This document shows positions 7,674 through 17,012 of a stretch of 64,000 nt of DNA, one piece after another; positions within the stretch are counted from its first letter, which is position 1; each line of letters opens with the position of its first letter. The notes beneath the pieces are model-generated. The model was not told where the DNA came from. It searched no databases and saw only the letters and a list, made by a program, of their open reading frames with translations. The DNA comes from Lewinellaceae bacterium (GTDB lineage Bacteria; Bacteroidota; Bacteroidia; Chitinophagales; Saprospiraceae). The translations under genes were made by a program, and so were the position numbers. The DNA lies in NCBI GenBank assembly GCA_024644235.1, contig JAHELJ010000002.1, positions 1 through 64,000 of the forward strand. Reading direction: 5' to 3'.

Positions 7674-9818
7674 ATGAGAATATTTCATACGCTTATTATC
7701 GCTTTTTTATGTCTCCCTGGATCCATCCCCCCACAGACGGATCAACAGATCGTGCAAGGTCACGTATATCTCTCAGAATTAAATATCCCTCTGCCAGATA
7801 CTGAAGTTAAGGTGATAACTAGTCTTGGTCAGACGCTGGCACGGGACACTACTGATGCTACTGGTCATTACCAGATAGTCATTCCGGAACCAGACTTGTT
7901 GTCAGATTCGCTGTTCGTGTCAGTGGTAGATCCCTGCAGCGGCATGATTAAGTCAAAAGAGTTTGTCTACATGGCAGGAGTAACACTCGATATAGATCTG
8001 GTCGTATGTTTAGTAGATCCTCCAAACTGCATCGCGGATTTTACTTTTGTAAACGGTCCTGATCTTAATGTACAATTCTTCAGTTTTTCGCTATTCCAAC
8101 CAATAAACCAATGGCAATGGGATTTTGGTGATGGAACTTCCGGATCTGGTCCAAGTCCGCGGCACCGATATGCCAGCGAGGGATCTTACCTGGTCAATCT
8201 GGAGATTGTCAGTGTGGATTCCTGCCATGATGCCATTTCCAAAGAAGTCATCGTCGAACCATTCGTGTGTGATTGTCCAGAGTATGCATTCCCGGTTTGT
8301 GTGGAAACGGCCGATGGACAGATTGAGACTTTCGACAATCCCTGCTTTGCAGCTTGTGCCGGCTACAGCATTGTGATCTCTTGCAACCTGTCGTGCGAAT
8401 GCCCCGATACCTTGGACCCAGTCTGCGTGGGAGCATTTGACACACAAATCACATACAAGAATGCCTGTCATGCTACTTGCGACGGGTTTGACAGTTTTAT
8501 TCAATGTGATACCTCTTGTTTTTGCCCAGCTATTTACGATCCAGTTTGTGTCATGACTGCAGCAGGAGACCTCCTTCGATTTTCAAATGCCTGTGAAGCT
8601 GAATGCGCTGGCTATTATGACTACAGTACCTGTGATTCTTGCGATTGCCCCGTCTATTTTGTCCAAGAACCTGTCTGCGCATTCGGAGATGACGGAAGTC
8701 TACATTATTTCGAAAACCCCTGTGAGGCCGAATGTGCAGGTTATTTTGACTACTACTTGTGCGACACTACCTGTGGCTGTACAATGAATCTGGATCCAGT
8801 CTGTGTTTATATCATCGAGGGAAAACTGCAATTTCTGAATGCATGCCATGCATCATGCCTTGGTTATCCCGATGCATTTGAATGCGACAGTTGCAATTGT
8901 CCTCCGATTTATGATCCGGTTTGCGTACCTACCAGCAATGGTGACATCTTACGCTTTCAAAGTCCATGTCATGCCGAATGCGCTGGATTTGATGCATACC
9001 TTCCATGCGATTCAAGTTGCATTTGTACGGAGGAATATGACCCCGTTTGCGTTTTATTTGATGATGGAACTTTAAGGGAATTCACTAACTCCTGTTACGC
9101 TGAGTGTGCCGGATTCTTCGACTATTTCTCTTGTCGGGATTCGTGCGAATGTCCTCTGGATTTTGACCCGGTATGTGTAGTCTCATCCGCAGGAGAGATT
9201 ATACAGTTTGATAATGCCTGCCTGGCAAACTGTGCCGGCTATGGTGCATTCATTCCGTGCGAAAATGATTGTGCTTGTGAAGGCATTGTTGATCCGGTAT
9301 GTGTGATAGTTGATGATGGGCATGTTGTACGCTACTTGAGCGCATGTGAGGCAATCTGTAACGGTTATCATGTGTTCTATAATTGCGACATTCTTTGCCC
9401 CTGTCCCGCGATTTATGATCCCGTGTGCGTGTCGCTAGATGATGGCACAATCCTATCTTTCGAAAACACTTGCCAGGCAGAATGTATGGGATATTCAGAT
9501 CATCATGGATGTGACTCAATGGGAACACCTGATATCATCTCTCACCATCGAAACAAAAGAAAGATTACTTATTCCTTGCAAGCATCTCCTAATCCCTTTG
9601 ATGATATCATCAGTATATCGGCATCGGTGCCCAAGTCAGGGACATACGAAATCTCAGTTGCTAATGTAAATGGACATACAATGTGGCGAGAATCGGCATA
9701 CACTTCCGGGTCAAGTCTCTCTGTTGAGGCCTATATTGGGGATCTTCCCAGTGGGATGTATATTCTATCGTTGCAAAACTATGGTCACCGCGAAGTGACC
9801 AGGATAATCAAGAATTAG
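7674..9818 (+). CDS. Secreted protein with PKD domain, ten Kazal-like cysteine modules and T9SS tail
   Basis: 714 residues from ATG 7674; the frame is open further up to TTG 7590, but only the ATG start places a signal peptide (FHTLIIAFLCLPGS) at the N-terminus. Domain order: a CarboxypepD_reg-like beta-sandwich (about 35-115), a PKD domain (about 118-197, with WQWDFGDGTS), ten tandem modules of about 41 residues (198-617), then a type A sorting domain (638-714, SPNPFDD ... LPSGMYIL). Each module has six cysteines in the order CxC, PVC, NxC, AxC and a last C, with a DG and GY/GF in fixed places, as in Kazal-type serine protease inhibitor domains. It may protect the cell surface or bind proteases; inhibition is inference. 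Confidence 0.85.
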   Translation: MRIFHTLIIAFLCLPGSIPPQTDQQIVQGHVYLSELNIPLPDTEVKVITSLGQTLARDTTDATGHYQIVIPEPDLLSDSLFVSVVDPCSGMIKSKEFVYMAGVTLDIDLVVCLVDPPNCIADFTFVNGPDLNVQFFSFSLFQPINQWQWDFGDGTSGSGPSPRHRYASEGSYLVNLEIVSVDSCHDAISKEVIVEPFVCDCPEYAFPVCVETADGQIETFDNPCFAACAGYSIVISCNLSCECPDTLDPVCVGAFDTQITYKNACHATCDGFDSFIQCDTSCFCPAIYDPVCVMTAAGDLLRFSNACEAECAGYYDYSTCDSCDCPVYFVQEPVCAFGDDGSLHYFENPCEAECAGYFDYYLCDTTCGCTMNLDPVCVYIIEGKLQFLNACHASCLGYPDAFECDSCNCPPIYDPVCVPTSNGDILRFQSPCHAECAGFDAYLPCDSSCICTEEYDPVCVLFDDGTLREFTNSCYAECAGFFDYFSCRDSCECPLDFDPVCVVSSAGEIIQFDNACLANCAGYGAFIPCENDCACEGIVDPVCVIVDDGHVVRYLSACEAICNGYHVFYNCDILCPCPAIYDPVCVSLDDGTILSFENTCQAECMGYSDHHGCDSMGTPDIISHHRNKRKITYSLQASPNPFDDIISISASVPKSGTYEISVANVNGHTMWRESAYTSGSSLSVEAYIGDLPSGMYILSLQNYGHREVTRIIKN
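8266..9525 (+). repeat. Ten tandem Kazal-like modules (about 126 bp each) inside the 7674 gene
   Basis: Ten units start at roughly 126 bp intervals; each begins CxCP (or CxCT/CxCE) and contains DPVCV or EPVCA. The DNA copies are strongly diverged from each other although the protein pattern is kept, so the array is old and under selection rather than recently expanded. The residue at the position equivalent to the Kazal P1 site (two after the second Cys) reads E, D, A, V, M, P, E, L, G, A along the array. Confidence 0.85.
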
Positions 9819-9847
9819 ATAAGGATTGAATATCTCTCGGAAACAGA

Positions 9848-9879
9848 AGGGCCTGCCATTGGTGGTAGGTCTTTCTTTT
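9848..9879 (+). terminator. Rho-independent terminator after the Kazal-repeat gene
   Basis: An 11-bp stem, AGGGCCTGCCA with TGGTAGGTCTT (three G-T wobbles), closes a four-base loop. It is followed by TCTTTT. It lies 30 bp after the stop codon. Confidence 0.6.
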
Positions 9880-10012
9880 GACAAAAAGTTCGATACCACT
9901 TGGAGTTCAGCCCACTCCCATTGCCAAAGTCTATCTTAGAAAAATGAAAGGCCAAAGTTGTTGCCCTTGAGGAGCCTTCATACTAGATCACCATGAGCTT
10001 AAATACTTATCA

Positions 10013-11455
10013 ATGGCAGGGAGGAATAATCATTATGATATTATTGTCGTGGGAGCAGGATCAGGTGGCTTAGGAATGAGTGGTGTTGCCAATGCCATCG
10101 GTTTGAAAACACTTCTGATCGAACAGCGGGAGAAAAACATCGGTGGCGACTGTTTGAACTACGGATGCGTTCCCAGCAAGGCACTCATTCATATTTCCAA
10201 ACACTTTTCCCATGCTGTCAAGGCAAGTCGATTTGGTCTTGATATTAAAGGTAAAGCCGACATAAGTAAGGTCCTCACATATGTGAAAGAAAAGCAGGCA
10301 GTGATCAGGCATCACGAAAATGCAGAATACTTGAGGGATCAAGGAATCGATGTGGTGATCGGAAGGGCGAAGTTCTCAAGTCCGACAGACATAGATGTCT
10401 CCGGTAATCGTTATACCGCCACAAAAATAGTTCTGGCGACTGGCTCCAGACCAAGGCATCTTCAATTTGCGGGGTTGAATCAAGTAGAGTGGTACAACAA
10501 CGAGACTTTGTTTTATGAAATGAAGTCGTTGCCGGAGAAGTTGTTGGTACTAGGAGGAGGACCGATTGGATGTGAGATGGCACAAGCCTTTCAGCGACTA
10601 GGCTCCAAGGTTACCATTGTAAATAGTGGATTGAGTCTGCTTCAACGCGAGCGTCCCGAAATCAGTCAGATTCTCACCGAGCGATTTCAATTGGAGGGAA
10701 TCATCGTGCACAATAGCAGTAAATTGATCCAATTCCCCAGTCCTCATGAAGCCGAAGTGTTGACAAAGCAAGGAAAAATCCACGTAGGTTTAGACGCAGC
10801 CCTTATTGCTATAGGTCGAGTAATAAACACAGAAGGTATGGGTCTGGAGAAAGCAGGGATCAAAGTAGAAGATGGAAGAATCCTGGTTGACAATTACCTA
10901 CGTACCACGAATCGCAAGGTCTACGCCGTGGGTGACGCAGCTGGTATGTATAAATTCTCGCATGGGGCAGAAAAGCATGTCCGGCTACTCTCCAGGAATT
11001 TCTTTCTTCCCTTCCGTAAAAAACATCACACGCAGGACCTTTCATGGGTTACTTTTACTGATCCTGAGGTAGCCACTTTTGGTATGACGGAAGAAGATTT
11101 GCAAAGAAATGGACTTAACTACTGGCGTCAAGATCAGGATCTGAACAGCGATGATCGAGCTATAACCGATTCCTATACTTATGGTAGAATGTCACTGTTC
11201 TTCACAAAGCAAAGGTGGTGGAGACAGCAACAATTGTTGGGAGGAACCCTAATTGCCCCGGGAGCAGGTGAAATCATCCAAGAGCTTCTGCTGGCAACCA
11301 ATGCAGGACTGTCCGTCAAGTGGATATTTGACAAAGTCTATCCTTATCCTACCGCTTCCCGGATCAATCAGAAAAACGTGAGAGGACTGCGAGAGGCCCT
11401 ATTGACTCCATTTTTGAAACGGGTTTTACGTATCTTGTATAGATGGTTGGGGTAG
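10013..11455 (+). CDS. FAD-dependent pyridine nucleotide-disulphide oxidoreductase (mercuric reductase/lipoamide dehydrogenase-like)
   Basis: 480 residues. The FAD site GAGSGG is at 14-19, the redox-active disulphide CLNYGCVPSK at 47-56 (Cys47, Cys52), the NAD(P) site GGGPIGCEMA at about 183-192, and the second FAD motif AVGDAAG near 305. The C-terminal interface domain has YPYPTASRINQ where lipoamide dehydrogenases carry a His-x-x-x-x-Glu dyad, so the canonical catalytic His is not obvious. There is no N-terminal HMA domain and no C-terminal CC pair, so mercury reduction is not supported. The substrate is probably a small disulphide or quinone. Its end overlaps the next start by 13 bp. Confidence 0.85.
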   Translation: MAGRNNHYDIIVVGAGSGGLGMSGVANAIGLKTLLIEQREKNIGGDCLNYGCVPSKALIHISKHFSHAVKASRFGLDIKGKADISKVLTYVKEKQAVIRHHENAEYLRDQGIDVVIGRAKFSSPTDIDVSGNRYTATKIVLATGSRPRHLQFAGLNQVEWYNNETLFYEMKSLPEKLLVLGGGPIGCEMAQAFQRLGSKVTIVNSGLSLLQRERPEISQILTERFQLEGIIVHNSSKLIQFPSPHEAEVLTKQGKIHVGLDAALIAIGRVINTEGMGLEKAGIKVEDGRILVDNYLRTTNRKVYAVGDAAGMYKFSHGAEKHVRLLSRNFFLPFRKKHHTQDLSWVTFTDPEVATFGMTEEDLQRNGLNYWRQDQDLNSDDRAITDSYTYGRMSLFFTKQRWWRQQQLLGGTLIAPGAGEIIQELLLATNAGLSVKWIFDKVYPYPTASRINQKNVRGLREALLTPFLKRVLRILYRWLG

Positions 11456-11850
11456 TTAGTAGATTAAGAGATTATGATCAAGTAGTTGGCTACAAGAAAG
11501 TTGTAGGACGCTATAAATTCTATTCTCCAGATTTCTACTGGTGGACGGGTAAGGTGATTGCTTTCACACGCGAGGAACCCGTCTCTTGGCTGACAAATAA
11601 CTACGGACTACCGGTGTTTGAGAATGATGTTGTTCAGATTACGGAATCCGGAAGGCTCCGATGCTATCACATTCAAATGTGTGATAAAGAGACCGCAGTC
11701 TTGGTCGATCTCATATCTGGTCAAAGTCGTGAGCTGCTAAACTCTGGTGAGCGGCTCCATTGCAAGGCGTTGTTCGCCGGATTCAGCGAACAGAAACAGA
11801 ACTATTCCATCCTTCGTCAATATGTGGATGTAGATGGACTACTCTCCTGA
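11443..11850 (+). CDS. Hypothetical protein following the disulphide oxidoreductase
   Basis: 135 residues of unrecognised family. It overlaps the preceding gene by 13 bp, which suggests translational coupling. The sequence is mixed alpha/beta, rich in aromatics near the N-terminus (YKFYSPDFYWWTG), with two well-spaced cysteines in the middle (LRCYHIQMC). No signal peptide, membrane segment or known motif is seen. Only 14 bp separate it from the convergent SRPBCC gene. Confidence 0.65.
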   Translation: MVGVVSRLRDYDQVVGYKKVVGRYKFYSPDFYWWTGKVIAFTREEPVSWLTNNYGLPVFENDVVQITESGRLRCYHIQMCDKETAVLVDLISGQSRELLNSGERLHCKALFAGFSEQKQNYSILRQYVDVDGLLS

Positions 11851-11864
11851 AGATCTATCCAGAT

Positions 11865-12389
11865 CTATCCTTGCAGTTGAGCTTTTAGACTTTCCAGACC
11901 CTCTTCAAAATCTTTACCCACTGTCTTCTCCATGTTCATAAATAGCATCATGATGTTGATCGGGAATGCATTTTTACCGCTAAATCCCCATGCTACTTCA
12001 GTAGAATTTGGATCGACTTCTTTGACATTGATGTAGGCATCTGAGGTGGACTTAAAAGGTTTCAGGAACCTCAATTCGCTTTCCAATCGTTGGTTTTCAA
12101 CGATCCTTTTGATTTCCTGTTCTCCCGTTCCGACTTCCTTATTTCCTTCCCATGCAGCAACAAAACCGACCTCACCATCGGTACCTCTGTATTCATGTTT
12201 GATATTCGGATCCCTTTTTGCCCAAGGCGACCACTCGTCTTGTTTCTTGAGATATTTAATATAATTGAATACCTCTGAAATAGGACGGTCAACAACTATT
12301 TTCCGTTCCACATGATACGTCTTGGGAGCGATCATACCCAGAATGAGTATAATCAGTACAATTGCGATAATAATGTAAAGTACTATCAT
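11865..12389 (-). CDS. SRPBCC-fold (START/polyketide cyclase-like) protein with N-terminal membrane anchor
   Basis: 174 residues. One N-terminal transmembrane helix (IVLYIIIAIVLIILILGMI) is followed by the SRPBCC start pattern ERKIVVDRPISEVFNYIKY and the WSPWAKRDPNI segment, then strands ending with a long C-terminal helix (KDFEEGLESLKAQLQ). Such proteins bind hydrophobic ligands in a deep pocket. The anchor places this one at the inner membrane. The ligand is unknown. Confidence 0.85.
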   Translation of the reverse strand: MIVLYIIIAIVLIILILGMIAPKTYHVERKIVVDRPISEVFNYIKYLKKQDEWSPWAKRDPNIKHEYRGTDGEVGFVAAWEGNKEVGTGEQEIKRIVENQRLESELRFLKPFKSTSDAYINVKEVDPNSTEVAWGFSGKNAFPINIMMLFMNMEKTVGKDFEEGLESLKAQLQG

Positions 12390-12496
12390 GATATGTAATT
12401 AGGTTTGATAATATGTTCACCCACATCTCTCCCAGGGCAACGGGTTGAAATTAGGAATTTATGATTGAGCAGATGACTGAATTGCTCGATTTGAAG

Positions 12497-13441
12497 TCAA
12501 TTATCATCCATCATGTTTCCAAAAGTATAGTCGGCATTCTGAATAGTGAAGGTATCATTATCCACCTTTTGGGTTAGCCATGATGTCTTGTCCTTAGGCT
12601 TCTTTTTGGGAATAGTATGTGATTCCATAAGGAAGCCATTCATCATTGGTTGGTCTGAAAAACTACCCGAACCGGAAAATTTCTCAACCATCCCGCCAAA
12701 GGCATCTCTCCAATCAATGTCAAGTTCAGTGGTCAAATAAAATTCTGATTCGTACTCCTCATCCCAGGCACGATAGCCTTCTGAGTTGTATCCGGCTATC
12801 TTTTTAGTCTTATTCATCTTCTCAAAATGAAAGTCATCATTGGATTCTGCCTGCTGCCTTCCAATACTTGCCACTGTGGAAATCATATTGGGAATCGCCT
12901 GGGCAGTTTTATTGCCTTTGGAGTCCTCCATGTACAGCACAACTACATCCTTCTCACCATCGATCAGAAAGATGCGCTTTTCCTTCTTCTCCATCTGTTC
13001 CATAGCAAAGATTGGTTCGGTAGCCGATAAGTAAAGAATCACTTGATTCTTTTCCTTTCCATCTTCAATAATCACGTCCGCCCTCATGTCAAAAGAAAAT
13101 GAAGGAGGGAGGTCAACGGCTTCGTTCATCCGCTGCATCCAGGTGGCTGCCCATTCGGCATAATTTCCGGAGTCGCCTTCGCGGTCTGCATAGCTGGAGC
13201 TATCAGCTTCCCACGCATCTCGCAGCATTTTATCAAAGGCATCCGACATTGACCGGTAGACTTGTCTGGCAATAGCCTCAGACGCCTTCTCCACGATAGC
13301 CTGCTCTACTTTATCTTCGATCTTATCTTTTGATCTTTTCAATACACGGTTAAGAATTCCCTGACCATGGCCCATGGGAATAAAGCTGAGGAAAAGTAGT
13401 AAGCTGAGACTAACAATAAGGCAAGTTCGATATGTCTTCAT
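12497..13441 (-). CDS. Secreted DUF4412-like protein
   Basis: 314 residues from ATG 13441, where a signal peptide (TCLIVSLSLLLFLSFIPMGHGQ) begins; the frame is open to 13528, but the extra 29 residues precede the signal and are unlikely to be used. An amphipathic helical stretch (about 25-100) precedes a beta-rich region with IFLIDGEKDVVVLYMED and a KKIAGYNSEGYRAWD segment. That organisation resembles the protein at 31909, where the equivalent segment is ILGYKCHRGSIEYD. Periplasmic or outer-membrane location is likely; function unknown. Confidence 0.7.
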   Translation of the reverse strand: MKTYRTCLIVSLSLLLFLSFIPMGHGQGILNRVLKRSKDKIEDKVEQAIVEKASEAIARQVYRSMSDAFDKMLRDAWEADSSSYADREGDSGNYAEWAATWMQRMNEAVDLPPSFSFDMRADVIIEDGKEKNQVILYLSATEPIFAMEQMEKKEKRIFLIDGEKDVVVLYMEDSKGNKTAQAIPNMISTVASIGRQQAESNDDFHFEKMNKTKKIAGYNSEGYRAWDEEYESEFYLTTELDIDWRDAFGGMVEKFSGSGSFSDQPMMNGFLMESHTIPKKKPKDKTSWLTQKVDNDTFTIQNADYTFGNMMDDN

Positions 13442-13600
13442 GATTAAACGTTTTATGGTGTTTTTAAGGTTTCCAACACAGAATGCAATCCAGGTCATTT
13501 GCCATCTTTTCAACCTCGAAATGAGCACTCTGGGTCACTTTTTCGTTACAAAAGAGGCTACACCTTGTTATATTACTAAAAATCTGTGGGTCCTGCTCTG

Positions 13601-15544
13601 ATGTTACGCTTGTTAGTTTTCCTGATGATTCTCCCTCCAGTGTTCATTTCTGGTCAGGAACCCTTTGTATGTGCAGGCGATTATTATCTGACATTGAGGG
13701 GTACAGGATATAGTGAGCTTTTTCGCATCAATATTGATCCACAGACCAAACTGGTCACTTTCAACCGGGTGGATGGCCTGACTGATGGCCACGATCTGAA
13801 TGCCATGGGATACCGGATCACAGATAATCTGATCTATGTGATCGATCAACAAGAGACCACTCTGGTAAGTATAGATGCAACTGGAACCATCCGTCCTTTG
13901 AGAGTCCTTTCTGAAATACCAGTGAAACGCTACTTTGCCGGTGCCTGTACACCAGATGGCAACTATCTGGTTCTAAGTGGTTCCCCATTTGATTTTGGCA
14001 TAGGGAGTTCAAACGACAATTTGATTTTTATAGATCTGAGAGATCCATCGTACCCAACCAGGGAAGTTCTTTTAAGGGATAATCCCTTCTTATTTTTTGA
14101 TATGGCGTTTGACCCCTTTACTGGAATTTGCTATGCATATGACCGCAACATTGGCCAATTGATCACGGTAAATATTAATTCGGGAACAGTTGCTCCGGTA
14201 GGGGCCAGTGGTCAACCTGCCAGTTCAATGGGTACTTTGTTCTTTGATACATTTGGCAATCTGTATGGATATGGTCGTCCTACTGGCAGTGATTTTCAGA
14301 ATACGCTCTTTGCCATCAATAAGGAAACCGGAGACCTGACGGCACTTACCATGGGGGAAACTGCTGACCGCACGGATGGCTGCTCGTGTCCTTTCACGAT
14401 AAAGGTGAGCAAAGATGCTTTCCCAAGGAATGCTGTTCCCTGCACGGAGGTAACCTATACATTTGTACTCGCAAATGCCAGTGGTGTAGTCAGGGAGCAT
14501 TTGACTTTTTCGGATATTATGCCGGAGGGTTTTGAAGTTATTGATATCATTGATAATCCCTTTGGTGGTACCCGACGCGAGACGGGCAAACCTAATGAAC
14601 TCATTTTTGATGACATGCTGCTTCCGTTGGGTGTAGACAGCCTGATTGTGAAAGTGAGAATTGGCGAAGGCCTTGAGGGGCACTTTCCCAATCAGGCCAG
14701 ACTTGATAACTTGCCCGAGGCACTGGGAGGATTTACCCTATCCGATGACCCAACTACATTGGTACCAGGTGATCCAACGTCAGTTTGGGTCACTCCTTTA
14801 GATGTAGATCTCCGGGGCCAAAATCGCCTTTTATGTCCGCAAGATACCTTTGTGCTTACCGCTGGCCCTCCCGGAGTAAGCTATCGCTGGCATGATGGAT
14901 CGGTTGAGGCAACATTTGTTGTAAGCGGGGCGGGCACCTACTTTGTAGAAGCCAAAAGTGGCTGTACCATCTCGTTTGACACCATTGTGGTAGAATCTTC
15001 GCCAAACCTTGAAGTAAGCCTGGGTCCCGATCGGGAAGTACTAATCGGGGACAGTATATTACTGGTACCAGATATTAGCGGGACTGGACCCTACTCATAT
15101 AAGTGGGATGAAACCAACCTTTCTGCATCCACGTGTGAAACTTGTCCGGAGATCTATGTCCAACCTTTTGTTCCCACAACTTATGAGGTGGCTGTGACAG
15201 ATGGCTTTGGCTGTATGGTAATCGATAAAGTGGAAATCTTGGTCGATCGAAATCTATATGTATACATACCCAATGCCTTTACTCCGAATGGTGATGGCAT
15301 TAATGATTACTTCTTTATCGCTGGTCGATTTCCATATCCGATTCGCACTTTCGAAATATATAGTCGTTGGGGCCAACGCCTCTTTGAGAACAAAAAGATC
15401 ATGGTGAATAGTGAATTTGAAGGGTGGAATGGATTTGCTGGTGATCAACTGATGACTCCGGGTGTCTACGTATGGAAGGCGGTGTTTGAGTTTGCAGACG
15501 GCAGCGTGGTAACCGAATCGGGTGACGTCACTTTGATAAGGTAG
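13601..15544 (+). CDS. Large secreted protein with DUF6923-like, DUF11-like and gliding-type (CHU_C/T9SS type B) domains
   Basis: 647 residues from ATG 13601 (open to GTG 13586). A signal peptide (LRLLVFLMILPPVFISGQ) is followed by a DUF6923-like beta-propeller region (about 20-255), a DUF11-like domain (CTEVTYTFVLANASG ... SDIMPEGFEV, about 285-370), one or two Ig/PKD-like segments (about 395-550), and a C-terminal gliding-type domain beginning IPNAFTPNGDGINDYFF and ending GVYVWKAVFEFADG. This C-terminus is the type B sorting signal of the type IX system. It is probably an adhesin or surface-layer component; no enzyme site is visible. Confidence 0.85.
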   Translation: MLRLLVFLMILPPVFISGQEPFVCAGDYYLTLRGTGYSELFRINIDPQTKLVTFNRVDGLTDGHDLNAMGYRITDNLIYVIDQQETTLVSIDATGTIRPLRVLSEIPVKRYFAGACTPDGNYLVLSGSPFDFGIGSSNDNLIFIDLRDPSYPTREVLLRDNPFLFFDMAFDPFTGICYAYDRNIGQLITVNINSGTVAPVGASGQPASSMGTLFFDTFGNLYGYGRPTGSDFQNTLFAINKETGDLTALTMGETADRTDGCSCPFTIKVSKDAFPRNAVPCTEVTYTFVLANASGVVREHLTFSDIMPEGFEVIDIIDNPFGGTRRETGKPNELIFDDMLLPLGVDSLIVKVRIGEGLEGHFPNQARLDNLPEALGGFTLSDDPTTLVPGDPTSVWVTPLDVDLRGQNRLLCPQDTFVLTAGPPGVSYRWHDGSVEATFVVSGAGTYFVEAKSGCTISFDTIVVESSPNLEVSLGPDREVLIGDSILLVPDISGTGPYSYKWDETNLSASTCETCPEIYVQPFVPTTYEVAVTDGFGCMVIDKVEILVDRNLYVYIPNAFTPNGDGINDYFFIAGRFPYPIRTFEIYSRWGQRLFENKKIMVNSEFEGWNGFAGDQLMTPGVYVWKAVFEFADGSVVTESGDVTLIR

Positions 15545-15547
15545 ATT

Positions 15548-16900
15548 TCAGGAAAATAATAGCTTGGCAACTCCATATATAGCGATACACACCGTTGAAA
15601 TCACACTGATCCAAAGTACGGTGTCATAAGAGCGAGAAGGCTTCAGGACTTGTGGAGTTCGGTTGTAACGAAAATGGATTACAGCCCAAATCACCAAAAG
15701 AAGTATCACTGAGGTCACCACTCCACCGATCAACACCATCAAGACCGGGAGTTTGATAAACAGAAAAAAAGTAGCCCAGAGTACAGGGAAAATCCAGCTG
15801 AGGTAAGCTATCGACCTTTTTCTCTCCTCCTGGACTTTAAAGTCTATCCATCCCAGTTGCCCAAAAACATCCGAGAATTGTCGGGTCCACGCAGCCAGGG
15901 CAGCAAATAAGGTACTAAATAAGACCATGAAGGCACCAATCATGAAGAAGACGCGGGCACCAGGCCCCAAGGACTCAGTATACATGGTGGCCAGAATGTT
16001 GATCATCTCATAGCCCTCTGGCACTGATCCCTGTGCATGGAGCACTGCAGCACCCAAAAGGTAAAACGCAGCAGTCACTGTTGTATAAACTATCATAGCC
16101 GCCACTGCATCGATATACATCACCCTAGTCCAACCCTTCACTCTTTCGATAGACTCGGGAGTGGAATCAAATCGACCCGCTTTTGCAGCATATCCCTTTT
16201 CAAGACACCAGTAATTATATGCAATGATCTCATCTCCACCTACGCCAGTAATGCCGAAGGCAGCAATGGCAACACCAACAGCCTCCTTCGGAAGTGAGAA
16301 CTGGAGTCCACTCCATATTTCTCCAAGAGTAATTGAGTAATCTGTATATCGAAGAGAATATAAACATACAAATGTAAATACGGTGAAAAGGACAATCATT
16401 GACAGGGAAAACTTTTCGATGAATCGGTAATAACCTTTGAAGATCATTAGGGCAACGACCATGGCAATGATGTAGGCACATGCAGTCATGGATATCCCCG
16501 GTGCCAGCATGTTCAATATAATGGCCACCCCACCCAGCACCCCTCCCACCTGCAATATCTTTGTTATCATTAGAATAAAGAATGTCCAAATACTCCAATG
16601 GGCCTTGCCAATCTTCTTACCAGGCAAGCTATTAAATGCCTCCATGGGAGTAAGCGCATGCGTGATCGTGAATCTTCCAAACTCGATCTGCACTGCTACT
16701 TTGATGAGACAGCTGACAATAATGATCCAAAATGTGACAAATCCGGCTCTAGCCCCCAGAGTGGTAGTAGCGATCAATTCCCCTGATCCTACTATCGAGG
16801 CGGAGAGAATGAAACCGGGACCCAGATATTTCAGACTCGTCCAAAGAGTTTTAGGTGGCGGAGCCTCAAGGCCTTGCTGTCGGAGGTAAGAATCGCTCAT
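15548..16900 (-). CDS. Divergent Nramp-family transporter lacking DPGN and MPH motifs
   Basis: 450 residues from ATG 16900 (open to 16930). About eleven transmembrane helices. The N-terminal YLGPGFILSASIVGSGELIA places it in the Nramp (MntH) superfamily, but the helix-1 metal motif DPGN is replaced by SASIVGSGE and the helix-6 MPH motif is absent (GITGVGGDEIIAYN instead). Known Nramp Mn/Fe importers need both, so the substrate may be a different ion. Nramp-related magnesium and aluminium carriers likewise show altered motifs. It is convergent with the 13601 gene, with 3 bp between the stops. Confidence 0.85.
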   Translation of the reverse strand: MSDSYLRQQGLEAPPPKTLWTSLKYLGPGFILSASIVGSGELIATTTLGARAGFVTFWIIIVSCLIKVAVQIEFGRFTITHALTPMEAFNSLPGKKIGKAHWSIWTFFILMITKILQVGGVLGGVAIILNMLAPGISMTACAYIIAMVVALMIFKGYYRFIEKFSLSMIVLFTVFTFVCLYSLRYTDYSITLGEIWSGLQFSLPKEAVGVAIAAFGITGVGGDEIIAYNYWCLEKGYAAKAGRFDSTPESIERVKGWTRVMYIDAVAAMIVYTTVTAAFYLLGAAVLHAQGSVPEGYEMINILATMYTESLGPGARVFFMIGAFMVLFSTLFAALAAWTRQFSDVFGQLGWIDFKVQEERKRSIAYLSWIFPVLWATFFLFIKLPVLMVLIGGVVTSVILLLVIWAVIHFRYNRTPQVLKPSRSYDTVLWISVISTVCIAIYGVAKLLFS

Positions 16901-17012
16901 AGAGCTCAAAAGGTAGAAACAAAATGCCAATCATCTAATCAATCGTCTGGAAGACTTTTTCAATTTATTAACTAAGCCAAGGAAGAATACCTTAGTTGTA
17001 TCTTTGATCGGA

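Noticed and set aside
8091-8504. 137-codon minus-strand open frame
   Set aside because: Antisense to the PKD and first Kazal-like modules; no recognisable domain.
10013-11455. Mercuric reductase call for the disulphide oxidoreductase
   Set aside because: No HMA domain, no C-terminal paired cysteines and no mer genes nearby; a general disulphide reductase is all that is supported.
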